Shown here: in pieces, positions 47,738 to 58,300 of the stretch
Position numbering within the stretch: the stretch's first letter is position 1
Layout: every line of letters begins with the position of its first letter
DNA from: VRUE01 sp963796705
GTDB taxonomy: Bacteria; Actinomycetota; Thermoleophilia; Solirubrobacterales; 70-9
DNA length: 64,000 nt
Direction of reading: 5' to 3'
Assembly: GCA_963796705.1 (NCBI GenBank)
Contig: CAWCMK010000003.1
Location: 62,001 to 126,000, forward strand
Position numbers and translations under genes: made by a program
The notes under the pieces: model-generated
Told to the model about the DNA's origin: nothing
The model's input: only the letters and a program-made list of their open reading frames with translations
Database searches by the model: none

Positions 47738-50700
47738 GGTGGTGCCCTCTGTGATGCCTGCGGCGCGGTTTGTGATGGCGCTTGTGCCGGTGCTTATGTG
47801 CCTTCCTCTCCGAGGAGGGGGCGGGAGTGCCCGCGGTGCTCGGAATCACCGGCAGTCCGGGTGGCTGGGTTCCAGGACCATGACACTCATCAGACGCCTG
47901 GCAGGGGACCTCCTTGGGTATGTAGGGGAAGCCGCCTTCCTCGCGGGCGTCATAGATCTTCACCCGGGCCCCGTTGCGGTCGTTTGGGGCGAGCACATCG
48001 TGTGTAAAGAAGTAGGCATCGGTGCCGTCCGCACTCACACCGAGCAGACGAGAGTCAAGGCTGCTGGCGCCGCTTGAGATCAGCTGCACCTTGCCTTCGG
48101 GTTCACCGGGTAGCTTCTCCCACTCATAGGCATCCAGCTTTTCGTTAAGGTCACGGTCCACAAGACCTTCTTGCGCATTGAAGAAGACGCGACCGTCGTC
48201 GGTGAGACTGAGCCCATTCGGGGCCAGCGAAGCTTCACCGGTCGCCTGCTCGCCGGTTGAGTTACAGGAGGCACAGTCGAGTTCGCCCGAGCCAGCTTCA
48301 TAGCGGTAGATCTCGCGATGTCCGGCATTGTCATAGCCGGTGAGCGGCATCGCCGAGGGGAAGACGGCGTAGGCTCCCGAGGGCGTCGCCTGGAAGTCAG
48401 CGGTCCTGCGACTTTCCGAAGACCGCAGGGCGTCGAGAACCATCGGGCTGTCGGTCGGGTTGCTTTCGGGCACCATGGGCGTGCCGAAGGAGACGACGTT
48501 GCCATCGTGCGGGTTGGCCACGACCAGACCCCCGCCGCTCGCGGCGAAGCTGAATGATTCCGAGAACTCCCCGGCCCCGATCGGGTTGCCGACCGTGGCA
48601 CCGGAGGCTTCGAACTCGCTCACCTGGTCGCCTTCATCGACATAGACGTGGCCGGTGCTCGGGTCCACCGCGACGGCCTGGGATGGATGGCCCTTAAAGA
48701 CTTTGATGAAGTTCCCGGTGAGGCCATACATATCCGTAACCCCGGGTGCTTCGAGGGCACCGCCGCCGTCGACGACATAAAGGCGTCCGGCGGCGGGGTC
48801 GATCGCCAGGCCGGTGGGGCGGGAGAGCACTTCGAATTCGTTCAGCAGAGTGCCTTTGGGGCTGAAGACGTCGACGCTCGATTCGTAATAGTTGGCGGCG
48901 TAGAGATCCCCCGTCGAGGGATCGACGGTGACACCGCTGTAAACGCCGGGCAGCTGGGAGATGTATTTCCCAGCCGGATCGAACTTATCGATGACGCCGT
49001 TCAGGAAGTCCGGGACATACAGATCACCGTTTGAAGGATCGAACGTTCCACATGCGGCTCCGCTCAGCGGAGGTTCGTGCAGAGTGCAGGAGTTGTCGAC
49101 CGCGATCTCGGTTGGCAGACCCAGTAGCCCGTACTCGATGATGCTTTCTTCGGGCGTGTTGGATCCCGTCAACTTCCCGTGGTCGCCGAAGCTGGTCACC
49201 GCGTGGCCGGTTGAGTCGAATTTCTCTACCGAGCCACCGGTCGAGCCGCTGACGTCGAGAACGTAGACGTCACCACTGGACGAGTCGATCGCGACCCCGC
49301 CCGGTTTTTCGAAGGATCCGAAGTGACGCTGGAACGAGTGTTCGGGCGGCGGAAGGGGGGCATCGGCACTGGACTCCAGTGTCGCGACGAATTTGGGCGA
49401 GCCTCCCGGCATCGCAATGTAGAGATTCGGAGCGTTGGCGACGCCGTTGGAGGGCCCATCGAGTAGCTCCGGCGAGAGGAAGTAGATCGCTCCGCTCGCC
49501 GAGGCCACCCCGGCACCGCCGGCGATCGCGACGGCATCGCAGTTGACACCTTCGACGCTGTTCCAGTGAGCGCGTCGCGAGTTAGCGGCGGGATCGCAGG
49601 AGTCGCTGTTGCCGGCGCCGCCCGAACCGGTCGAGATGCGGGTCAGTTTCGGTGCTGCGGGATTTGTCAGATCAACTTCGTAGATATCGGCGCTCGAATC
49701 AGTGTCGTCCCCGCTCAGCCGGTCGACCGTCGTGAAGAAGACCCGGGAGCCATCTGCGGTCATCCCGTCGAAGAGGGCACCGTGGGTGGTGCCGGGGGTC
49801 AGGTCGATCGTCTGGCCGGAGTCGCCGATGTTCATGTAGAGATGCCAGAAGCGGTTTCCGGCCGAGTCGGTGGAGACAAGTTGGCCGAGGACGATCCGCG
49901 AGCCGTTTGAGGAGATGTCGAGCTCGCTGATCCCCGGACCCGTCATCGTCGCCCCGCCTGGCTTCTTGGAGACCACGTGCGTGAGCCCGGTGCTCAGGTT
50001 GTGATCGTAGATCGAGACGTCGCCGTTGGAGTTGCCATCGGGCTCAAACTGCGAGGTCGAACCGAAGACGAAGTGGCTGCCGTCGGCGGAGAGGCTGCGG
50101 CCGATGTAGCCGGCCGGTTTGGCGGCGAGCTGGGGGATCGAGCCCTTCATGCCCTGCACGAGAGCGCCATCGGGGGTGTGTATCGGCACTCCCGTACTGC
50201 CGTCGGCGAAGCACGGCGAACAGATTTCCCCGCCGAAGGCGAATGTGTCGAGACCGGCGTCGGCTTCGAGCAGGCTCGAGCCAAAGGCTTCCGTCGAGGG
50301 CGTCCCGTCGGCGGGAATGCCGACGTATTCGGTGCTCCATCCCCGTTCTCCGCGCGTGGCAACGTAGGGATCGAGACCGTGATTTGTCGGGTCGCCGGTC
50401 CCGGGGATCGCGCCTGAGTGGACCCCGTAGAGGAGCCGCGAGGGATTCTCAGCTTCCGGATAGCCCCCGAAGGGGGTCCCGCCTTCGAGATCGGATTCGA
50501 CGTCATAGCCCCCCGTATCGACGGCGGAGGCGAGCTCGTAGGCGCGACAGTCCAGCAGCTGTGCGGAGCCGGTCTGCTGGCGGACGTGCGCATTGGGACA
50601 GGGGTCTTTGAAAGGAACGAAGGGAAAGGTCCGGAAGGTGCCTTCGGCGGTGCCCGTTCCGGCGGCGCTCGTCGCAACGGCACGATAGTGATAATTCGTA

Positions 50701-52572
50701 CCAGCGATAAGGCCGGAGGCGAGCGCGCTCAGTTCCCGAGAGTGCTTGCCCATCCCAACCGCCGGTTCTGCCGGGGTCACGGTCTGCGCTTTGGACCAAG
50801 CGCTGCTCTGGAAGGTGGCGTCATCGACGTATTCGAAGTGGTAGTTCGTGACGCCACCGTTGGCGTCGATATCAGCGTGCATCAGGGCGCGGTCAGAGTG
50901 CACGCTGGTCACCGCCACGCCGCTGACCGTCGGTGTGCCCGGAGGCGTCGTGAACATGCGATCTTCGCCATCGCTCGTGCCGCTGCCGCCGGTTGCGACG
51001 ATTCGATAGTGATAGGTGCTGTAGGGATTGAGCCCCGCGGCGAGGAAGGAGAGCTGTGTCCGCGAGGGACCGCTGGGTGAGCCGGCTGGGGTACCCGGGA
51101 GAGCCGCGCTGGTGTTGCCGTATTCCGCGGTCGGACCCCATTCGAAGTAATAGTGCGTGGGAGTGCCGTCGCCGAGCAGCGAGCCGTTGAGGGTCGCCGC
51201 CGATTCGCTGATGCCGCTCGCCGCCTCGGTTGTCAGACCAATCACGCGATGAGGCGTGTATATCTGATCGGCGCCGTACTTCGTGCCGTTGGCGTTTTCC
51301 GCCACGACCCTGTAGTGATAGGTGGTCTCGGTGGTGAGACTCGAGAGAGCCGCTTCGACTTCGGTGGCGGTCGAGAAATTCGATCCGGGCGGGCTCGCGG
51401 CTGGATCAGGGGTGCAGGGAACCCGCGTACCGTAGGAGTCGGTTGTCCCGTATTCGAAGCTGCAGCTGGTGACGTTTCCCCCTCCGGCGGTGTCGACGGC
51501 GGCCTTGAGGGTGCCCGAGGTGGCCGTCTGTTCGGCCACCCGGTGATATTCAACGCTGGGGACGACGGCGTCCGGCTTATAGATGTCGACCACATCTTCG
51601 CGGTTGCCGAAGGAGAACCTGACCGGGCATGTACAGGTAACCGTTTGCATTGACGGCCGGCTCCCCGCCCGGGGAGGTCCCCGGCTGGGCTTCGACGGTG
51701 CCGAGGAAGTTGCCCGAGGCGTCATATTCGCGCCCGTTACCCATGATCACATTGCCGTTGGTCGGATCGACGGCAAGGCCCGTGGAGCGGAAGTTGTTCG
51801 GGCCCCCTGTCCCGGGGAAGGTTCGAAGGAAGGTGCCGGTCGAGTCGAACTCGTCGACCACGCCTTCACCGGTATCGCTGACGTAAAGGTTACCTTGGGC
51901 ATCGACGGCGACCTGGGCGACACTGTCGAACGGACCACTCGGGGTACCGGTGAGCTTGTTGGCGGAGATGTAGGTCGCCGTCGCGGGAAAGTCGACCGGC
52001 CGCTGACCGTTGTCGAAGACCTCGACGTCATCCTCGGGTCCGGCCAGGGAGAGGTAGATGCGTCCCTGCGAGTAGGAGTTGGTGTTATCGATTGCCACGT
52101 GGATGTAGGGCACGCAATCGAAGCTCGCGCACCCCGACCGGCCGTTGATCCCCGTCCAGGCGTGGCTGAAGATCCCTTCGTTGGTAAAAATCGCAACCGA
52201 GCGGGGATTTGAGGAGGCCACGAATGCTTCACCGGTAGCCTGATCAACCGCAAGCTGGATGGCGAGGATCCCTCCGAAGGCCTGTTCGGTGTTGGGGATG
52301 ATCAACAGGTTTTGGGAGGGGTAGGGGTCATATTTGAATATCCCGTCCTCGCTTGGGTAGTGTTCGGTACTGCCTGAGTCGGTGATCCAGGCGTTGCCGG
52401 CGGCGTCGAAGCCGACGCTCGCGACACCGTTGAATTTGCCGATATGCGAGTCAAAGGGCCGGCTCGCGCTTGCTCCGGCCGGCGAGAGAGCCAGCACACA
52501 GATTGCGCTCGTTAGCACCCCGCCGAGCAGGGTGCGGCGCATCGCCGTGACCGCGCACAACAAGCCGGTCAT
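47730..52572 (-). CDS. A: giant NHL/fn3-like/CRAYE/propeller secreted protein, one frameshift
   Basis: Exported protein of about 1,610 residues if repaired. ATG at 52572 overlaps the B stop (ATGA), with GGGAGG upstream. A signal peptide (GGVLTSAICVLALSPAGASA) precedes NHL repeats (VAVDAQGNLYVSDTGEGVVD). Near 51620 the frame changes. fn3-like repeats follow, the first with the Cys pair TSCSFEYGTTDSYGTRVPC, others ending TYHYRVVAENANG. DCRAYELASAVDTGG lies near 50545. Then come a WD40/TolB-like propeller, a second NHL segment (SFEKPGGVAIDSSSGDVYVL) and more TolB-like repeats. The tail is extremely basic (KHRHKRHHKPRRRHHRGHHH). One break only, so a functional protein or an assembly error is quite possible. 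Function unknown. Confidence 0.75.
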
Positions 52573-55394
52573 CGGCCGCCTCCCTCGCGTCGCGGATGGC
52601 GCTTGTGTTTGGCGGTGCCCTTGCAGGTCGTCTGCAGCTTCGGTGTCTGGTTGGACACCCTGCCGTTCTGGCCGACCATTTGGACGGTGGCCCTCTTGGT
52701 CACGGCGCAGAGACTTTCGCTGTTCTCCAGGAGCCCCTTCCTACCGCCCTGAAGATCGAGGACGAAGCTGCTGACCGGCGCGTCGGGGACCGTTTCGAAC
52801 GTCGTCCGCATCGCGCCCTTGTTGACGGTGTCGATGCGGCCAACCAGTTCAACGTCGAACTGGCCGCGCAGATCCGCCACCAGATTCGGCAGGCCTTGGG
52901 TGGAGGTCCGCAGATAGACGTTGCCCTTGAGCGGTTCTTCCAGAAGAGGGGTGTCGGCTTCGGCTGTGCCGAGGATCGAGGAGGCCGGACATTCCCGCGC
53001 GGCGAACTGCACCCTGGTGCAGGGGGTGCCGAGGTGGGAGTTGTCGAGTAGCTCACCCCGCGGGAGCGCAACCTGGACAACCCGGCTGTTCGATTCGCCG
53101 GGTTGCTGGGTGAAGAGAGCGTGGATCGCGGGGTGTCCCCTGCGGTTGAGACCGCCGGAGAGGTTGAGCGCCAGCTTTGGCGCAAAGCCGAGCTCGCGAC
53201 AGTTGGCGACCTCATAGAAGGCCGAGCGGTTGGCCGCTGCTCCCTGGTTGCCGCCGATAGTGCTGGTCACCGAGAACGGCGCGCAGTTGGTCGGATTGAG
53301 GGTGAAGTTCGGGCGGTCGAGGGAGATGTGGATCGAGCGCAGCCGCAGCGGGATCCCCTGCAGGATCTGTGGCAAGGGGTCAGACACGGCGGTGATCTGC
53401 GCGTTGCTCGGGTCGACGTGGATGGCGGCTCGAACGACGACGTTGCCGAGGTCATAGGGACCCGAAACGGCGGGCGTGATCACGGCGAGGCTCAGCGGCG
53501 CGCCCTTGTAGGGGCCAGCCAGGTAAACCTTGCCGGGGAGGGTGAGCGGATGGTTGCCGGCTCCGGCGGAGGCCGTCGCGGTTCCGATCTGGCTGGCCGT
53601 CGGACATTTCGGGTTGGCCAGCTCCGCGGCGCCCGTGTAGGCGGTGTCGGCGGCGGCGAGCAGTGCGGAGTCCGGACAGTACGCGACACCCTTGAGCGTC
53701 GCGGCCAACCCCGGAGGCGCGGTGACAGTGATCGCACTCAGGTTCTGATCGCCGTCTTCGCGTTCGATTGCGACCGAGAAGGGGCTGTGGGCGCCACCCG
53801 TATTGCCGGCCGATGCGGCGTGGAAGGTCGGATTGAAGGACCTGTTCTGACCCGGGCACGGGGCTCCCCCCGGCCCGGAACCCAGCGTGAAGAACTGGCT
53901 CGATGTCTGCGCCGAGAGGGCCGCGTCCCACGGTGTGAAGACGCTGGTGACGGCGTAGGTTCCGCACTGGTCGGGCGTTGCCAGAAGCCCACGTTCGGAG
54001 CCAAAGAAGTGCATGTTGAAGGCGGTCAGCGGAGTCTGTGGGAGATTTTCGAAGGTGATCGTGAGCCTGCCGGTCGAGGGGTCGGGCGTCACCGTCCCGG
54101 CCAACTTGACGTGCGTGGCGAAACCATCGGCGACGAGGAAGATCCGGTAGCGGTTCCCGGGCAGTGGCTGGCCGAGATAGACGAAGCCCGGCAATGGACC
54201 CGGCAACGCCGAGCTGTCTATCTCGAGGCTGCCGACCTTTGAGAACTCTGGGCAGTGGGCTTCCAGCAGGGTGCCGAAGTTCGCTTCGGCATCAGAACAC
54301 GAGGTCTTCCCGTCAGCGGCATTCGGGTTAATCGAGAATCCTTCCGGCAGGGTGACGGTGGCTCCGCGCAGCTCTGTCGGCGAGGGCAGGACCGGGCTCT
54401 CCTCCTGCGGAACCTGTAAATCGACGTCGATGCCCGAGGCCGAGTCCGTGCGGGTCGTGGTCGGCTGCGCGTAGAGACTCGGATTGAAGCCGAGCTGGCC
54501 ACAACCGGACTCCATCGGCCACGCATTAATTGCGTTTGTGGAGATGCCGTCGTAGGAGAGAACGTCAAGCGAGGATTCCAGGTCGGGTTCGCAGGTGGTC
54601 GGCGCCTGCAGGAACGGGGTGCTGGGGCTGTTGGAGGGCTGGGGCTGGGGTTCCTGGAAGTTGGTGTAGCAGGGTTTGACGATCGTGCGGGGGTCGCCGG
54701 TGCTGAGGGTGCCGTTTTCGTCACAGAGGTTTCCGAGATAGGAGGGCGCTTCGCCAGGGACCTGTTTGCGGTCGAGGCGCAGTCTGTCGTGGCTGTGATC
54801 GGCCGGCACCCCCCAGAGAAGCTCCTGGTAGGTTTCCACCGGGTATTCGCCGTGGACGATCGAGGTCGCCTTCGCGTCCAGGCCGTAATCGCTGCCCGTC
54901 CTGGCGCTCAGTACCGTGAACTGCGGGGTGTCGAAGAGGAATATCTTGAAGGCGGCCAGACCGGCGACGTCAGGAGGCGGAACGAGGTTGTAGACCGGGG
55001 CGTCGAAATTGATTCCGTTCGAGGCGATGCTGACGATGCCGACCTGTGAGTCGATGGGACAGGTGTCGGCCGCGAAGTCGGCGATTTCACACTGCGGCGT
55101 CGCGTGAGGATTGCCGATGAAGCCCGTCGGCAGGTGCACGGTCGCGTCTTTGGCGTCCTCACAGGCGCAGGCACTGGTGCTTCGCTGAAGCAGTCGATTC
55201 TTGACCCTGAAGAGGATCTCGATGTCGGGGTGCCCGCCGGCCTGAGTATTGGAGGGCTCAACCGAGAAGGATAGGATCGGCGTACCTTCTTCAGTTCCCG
55301 CGATGGCGGGGCCGGCGAGGAGCGCCATGGCGAGGCAGGCAATCGCCAGCACCGAGGTCGCGGCCGCGGCGAGTGCCATTCCAGATCGCCTCAT
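52569..55394 (-). CDS. B: intact beta-repeat secreted protein
   Basis: Exported protein of 941 residues. ATG at 55394 overlaps the C stop as ATGA, with GGGGAGG upstream. Signal peptide: AAAATSVLAIACLAMALLAG. The chain repeats a unit with two Cys: ATPQCEIADFAADTCPIDSQ, KTSCSDAEANFG with AHCPEFSKVGS, VAYCPDSALLAAAD with PKCPTASQIGT, and LGTPCTRVQFAARECPASSI. Each is followed by a PLPGxVYLG-like strand. Two Cys of the first unit could pair, a disulfide being likely outside the cell. The last part is PVSSFVLDLQGGRKGLLENS and a basic tail (GTAKHKRHPRREGGGR). Paired with C by overlap. Not a known enzyme. Confidence 0.8.
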   Translation of the reverse strand: MRRSGMALAAAATSVLAIACLAMALLAGPAIAGTEEGTPILSFSVEPSNTQAGGHPDIEILFRVKNRLLQRSTSACACEDAKDATVHLPTGFIGNPHATPQCEIADFAADTCPIDSQVGIVSIASNGINFDAPVYNLVPPPDVAGLAAFKIFLFDTPQFTVLSARTGSDYGLDAKATSIVHGEYPVETYQELLWGVPADHSHDRLRLDRKQVPGEAPSYLGNLCDENGTLSTGDPRTIVKPCYTNFQEPQPQPSNSPSTPFLQAPTTCEPDLESSLDVLSYDGISTNAINAWPMESGCGQLGFNPSLYAQPTTTRTDSASGIDVDLQVPQEESPVLPSPTELRGATVTLPEGFSINPNAADGKTSCSDAEANFGTLLEAHCPEFSKVGSLEIDSSALPGPLPGFVYLGQPLPGNRYRIFLVADGFATHVKLAGTVTPDPSTGRLTITFENLPQTPLTAFNMHFFGSERGLLATPDQCGTYAVTSVFTPWDAALSAQTSSQFFTLGSGPGGAPCPGQNRSFNPTFHAASAGNTGGAHSPFSVAIEREDGDQNLSAITVTAPPGLAATLKGVAYCPDSALLAAADTAYTGAAELANPKCPTASQIGTATASAGAGNHPLTLPGKVYLAGPYKGAPLSLAVITPAVSGPYDLGNVVVRAAIHVDPSNAQITAVSDPLPQILQGIPLRLRSIHISLDRPNFTLNPTNCAPFSVTSTIGGNQGAAANRSAFYEVANCRELGFAPKLALNLSGGLNRRGHPAIHALFTQQPGESNSRVVQVALPRGELLDNSHLGTPCTRVQFAARECPASSILGTAEADTPLLEEPLKGNVYLRTSTQGLPNLVADLRGQFDVELVGRIDTVNKGAMRTTFETVPDAPVSSFVLDLQGGRKGLLENSESLCAVTKRATVQMVGQNGRVSNQTPKLQTTCKGTAKHKRHPRREGGGR

Positions 55395-58300
55395 CGCGAG
55401 CCTCCCCGCGAATTCTTGGCCGATCGCCGTGAGGAGTGCGGGCGGCGATGGCGCCCGTGCTTGTGTCGCTTCTTCTTCGCAGCGGGGCTGTGGGAAACGT
55501 TGCCTCCCGGGATCGGCACGCCGGTGCCTTCGCTGATGGGAGTCGCGGCGGGGCTGCCGGCACCGTGGCACTCATCTGCAGCCTCGCATGGCGGCGGTGG
55601 CCCGGCGTTTGAGAAGCCACCGTCTGAGCGCGCATCGTAGAACTTGAGGAAGAGGCCGTTTTGGTCTTCGGGGACGAGCGTGCTCAGCGTCGAGAAGTAA
55701 ATGTCGGTGCCATCGGCGCTGATCCCCTGCAGGCCCGGGGCATTCTGGATGCCGGAGAAGATTCCACCGGGGTTGCGGGTCTCGCCGGTTCCAGGAGTGA
55801 TCAGCTGCGCGCGACCGTCGACGTACTCGTAGACGTCCTGGCCTTTGTTGGTATCGCCGTGGACCAAGGCGTCATTTGTGGTGAAGACGGTTCGGCCGTC
55901 GTCGGCGATAAAGAGACCGTTCTGAGAGGCCTCGACGTCTGAGGTCGGCGGTTCACCGCTGGGGATGCACGAGACGCAGACGACCGTCTGCGATTCGGCG
56001 TTGTATCTGTACATCTCGAGATGCCCAGCGTTGTTGTACTGAGTGACTCTGCTCGCGGTGACAAATGCCATGTGATCACCGCTCGGTGTCACCTCCATCC
56101 TGACCACAGGTGTGTCACTGCAGGCTTCATCGCTGATGTATTCGTTCGGGCTCTGGAAGCAGAACGAATCCGTTGTCATCGTCGCGACATAATGCACCTG
56201 ACCGCCCCGATAGTCGTAGAGGTTCTCTCGGTTTGGTATCCCCCGCGAGCCGTCCAGCTGCTCGGGGGAGAAGAAGAAGATATCGCCGCTCTTTGAGGCG
56301 ACGAAGCTGTCGGAGTGGCAGTTCCCACCGGCGCCGCTGGAAAGCTGGCAATAGGAGGAGTCCGAATAGATAACAACACCGCACTTCGTCGTGAAGGCCG
56401 CATTGCATGCGTCGCTGTTTCCGTTGCCGTTGTTGCCGGCGGAGATCAGGGTCAGCGAATCGGTCGCCTGGCTCCACATGTAGAGATCCTTGCTGGTGTC
56501 GGTGTCTTCGGGTGTCAGCGGTTCCTCGCTGGTGAAGAAGACCTTGCTGCCACCTTCGGTGCTGCCGACATATTCGACATCGTGCCCCTTGGAGACGTCG
56601 TAGGTGATCGCGTCATCGACCCTCATGTAGAGGTGGCTGGGCTGCATCGCACAGCGGTCCACCCGGAGGAAGGTCGTGCAGGGCGGATCGGCGCATTGGG
56701 CCAGGCCGCAGGGCCCGGTTCCGCCAGCGGCCATCAGGATGTGAGACCCGTCGGCAGAAACATCCGGGATCTGCAGCGGATCGCCTGCGTGGTCGGTGGC
56801 CTCGCTCGGGATATTGGAGCCGTCCGGGGCCTTGGAGGCCACGGTGACTGTGCCCGCCCCGGTGTTGTTGTCATACACCGACCCCGGTGCTGACAGCTGG
56901 CCGCCCGGCGCAAAGATGTTCCATTCGGTAGCAAAAACGAAATGGTTGAGGTCCGATGACGCGGTGACGTCACCGGGGCAGTCGTTCAGGAGCGGCTCTT
57001 CAAAGCCGCCGCCAACTTTGCTCGGGCAGTCAAGCGACCGCAGGCCCCCGGGGTTGACACCGGGCGGCACCGTTGAGAGATTGGTCGGCCAGCGTTCTTG
57101 GAAGGTGCCGTCGGCACTCCAGACATAGGGCGCATTCGTACCCTGGACGCTCGGATTGGGGCCCGTATCCGGGGGGTTGAGTTCGGTGCTTCCATTGCCG
57201 TCGTTCCAATCAACAAAGATATTCATCTGCGGGTCGGTCAGTACGTTTGCCTGGATTTTGTCGGCCGGGCTCGAGCTGTCCGAGAGGTAGTACCTGAGCC
57301 CCTGATCGGATCCCGGTCCCGCAAGCGATCCCGGTGGGCCGAGCGGCGGACCGCCGTCTACGGAGGCCAGATTCGCAGGCAGGCCAACGTACCTGGTCAC
57401 CCAGCCGGTCGGGGTGCGGGTCGCGACGTAGAGATCGCCGTTGTTGTCGATCGGGCTGCCGCCCGAACCCGGGATTGTCGACCACGCTCCGGTGAAGGTG
57501 AACCGCGACGGGTTGGTTGCGTGACCCGTGTTGGGCCCGCTTGGGTAGAGCTGGGTACCGGCGGCATCCCCCGGCGAGACCAGCTCGTAGGCGCGGCAGT
57601 CGGGTAGGTAGTTGGTCTGAGTCTGCTGTCTGACGTTGCTATTCGGGCATCCGGGCGGATAGAAGTTGAACGTGTGATCATCTGTCGTGGTACTGCCGTC
57701 GGCATTGGTCGCTACGAGTCGGTAGTGATAGACCGCGTGCGGGGTCAGTTCACTCAACTGCACCGAAAGGCTCTGATCGGAATTCCCCGAGTTGATCGAC
57801 CCGTCGGGCACCGGTGCAACGTGGTTGTACGCAGTGCTCACTCCGTATTCGAAGCGGTAGGTAGTTTCCAGGCCATTTGGGTTGATCACACCATCCAGCT
57901 CGGCGGTGGTCGCGGTGAGGTTGGAAGAGGACAGGCCATCGATCGCCGGCGGCGCGGTCGTCGAGAAGGTCATATCGCGGCCAACTTTGGTTCCACCTTC
58001 GGCGTTGGTGACCGCGAGCCGGTAGTGGTCCGTAGTGCCCGGTGAGAGGGACGTCAGGTTCGCTTCCGCGTGGGTGGCGGAATTGAAGCCCGAGCCGGGG
58101 GAAGCGCTCGGGGTGCACGGTACCGAGGAGCCGTAGCTCGTATCGAAACCATATTCGAATCGACATCCCACGATTTCCCCGTTTCCAGCCGGGTCGGCGA
58201 GGCCATTCAGGGTGACGGCAGTCTCCGTCACGTTGCTCGCCGCTTCCGTCGTAGGATTGGGTCGAATGTCTTTGAACGCGACAACCTGCTGGGCTTCCGG

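Noticed and set aside
53103..54242. Long plus-strand open frame opposite B
   Set aside because: Shadow frame; the minus-strand protein has a signal peptide and family repeats.
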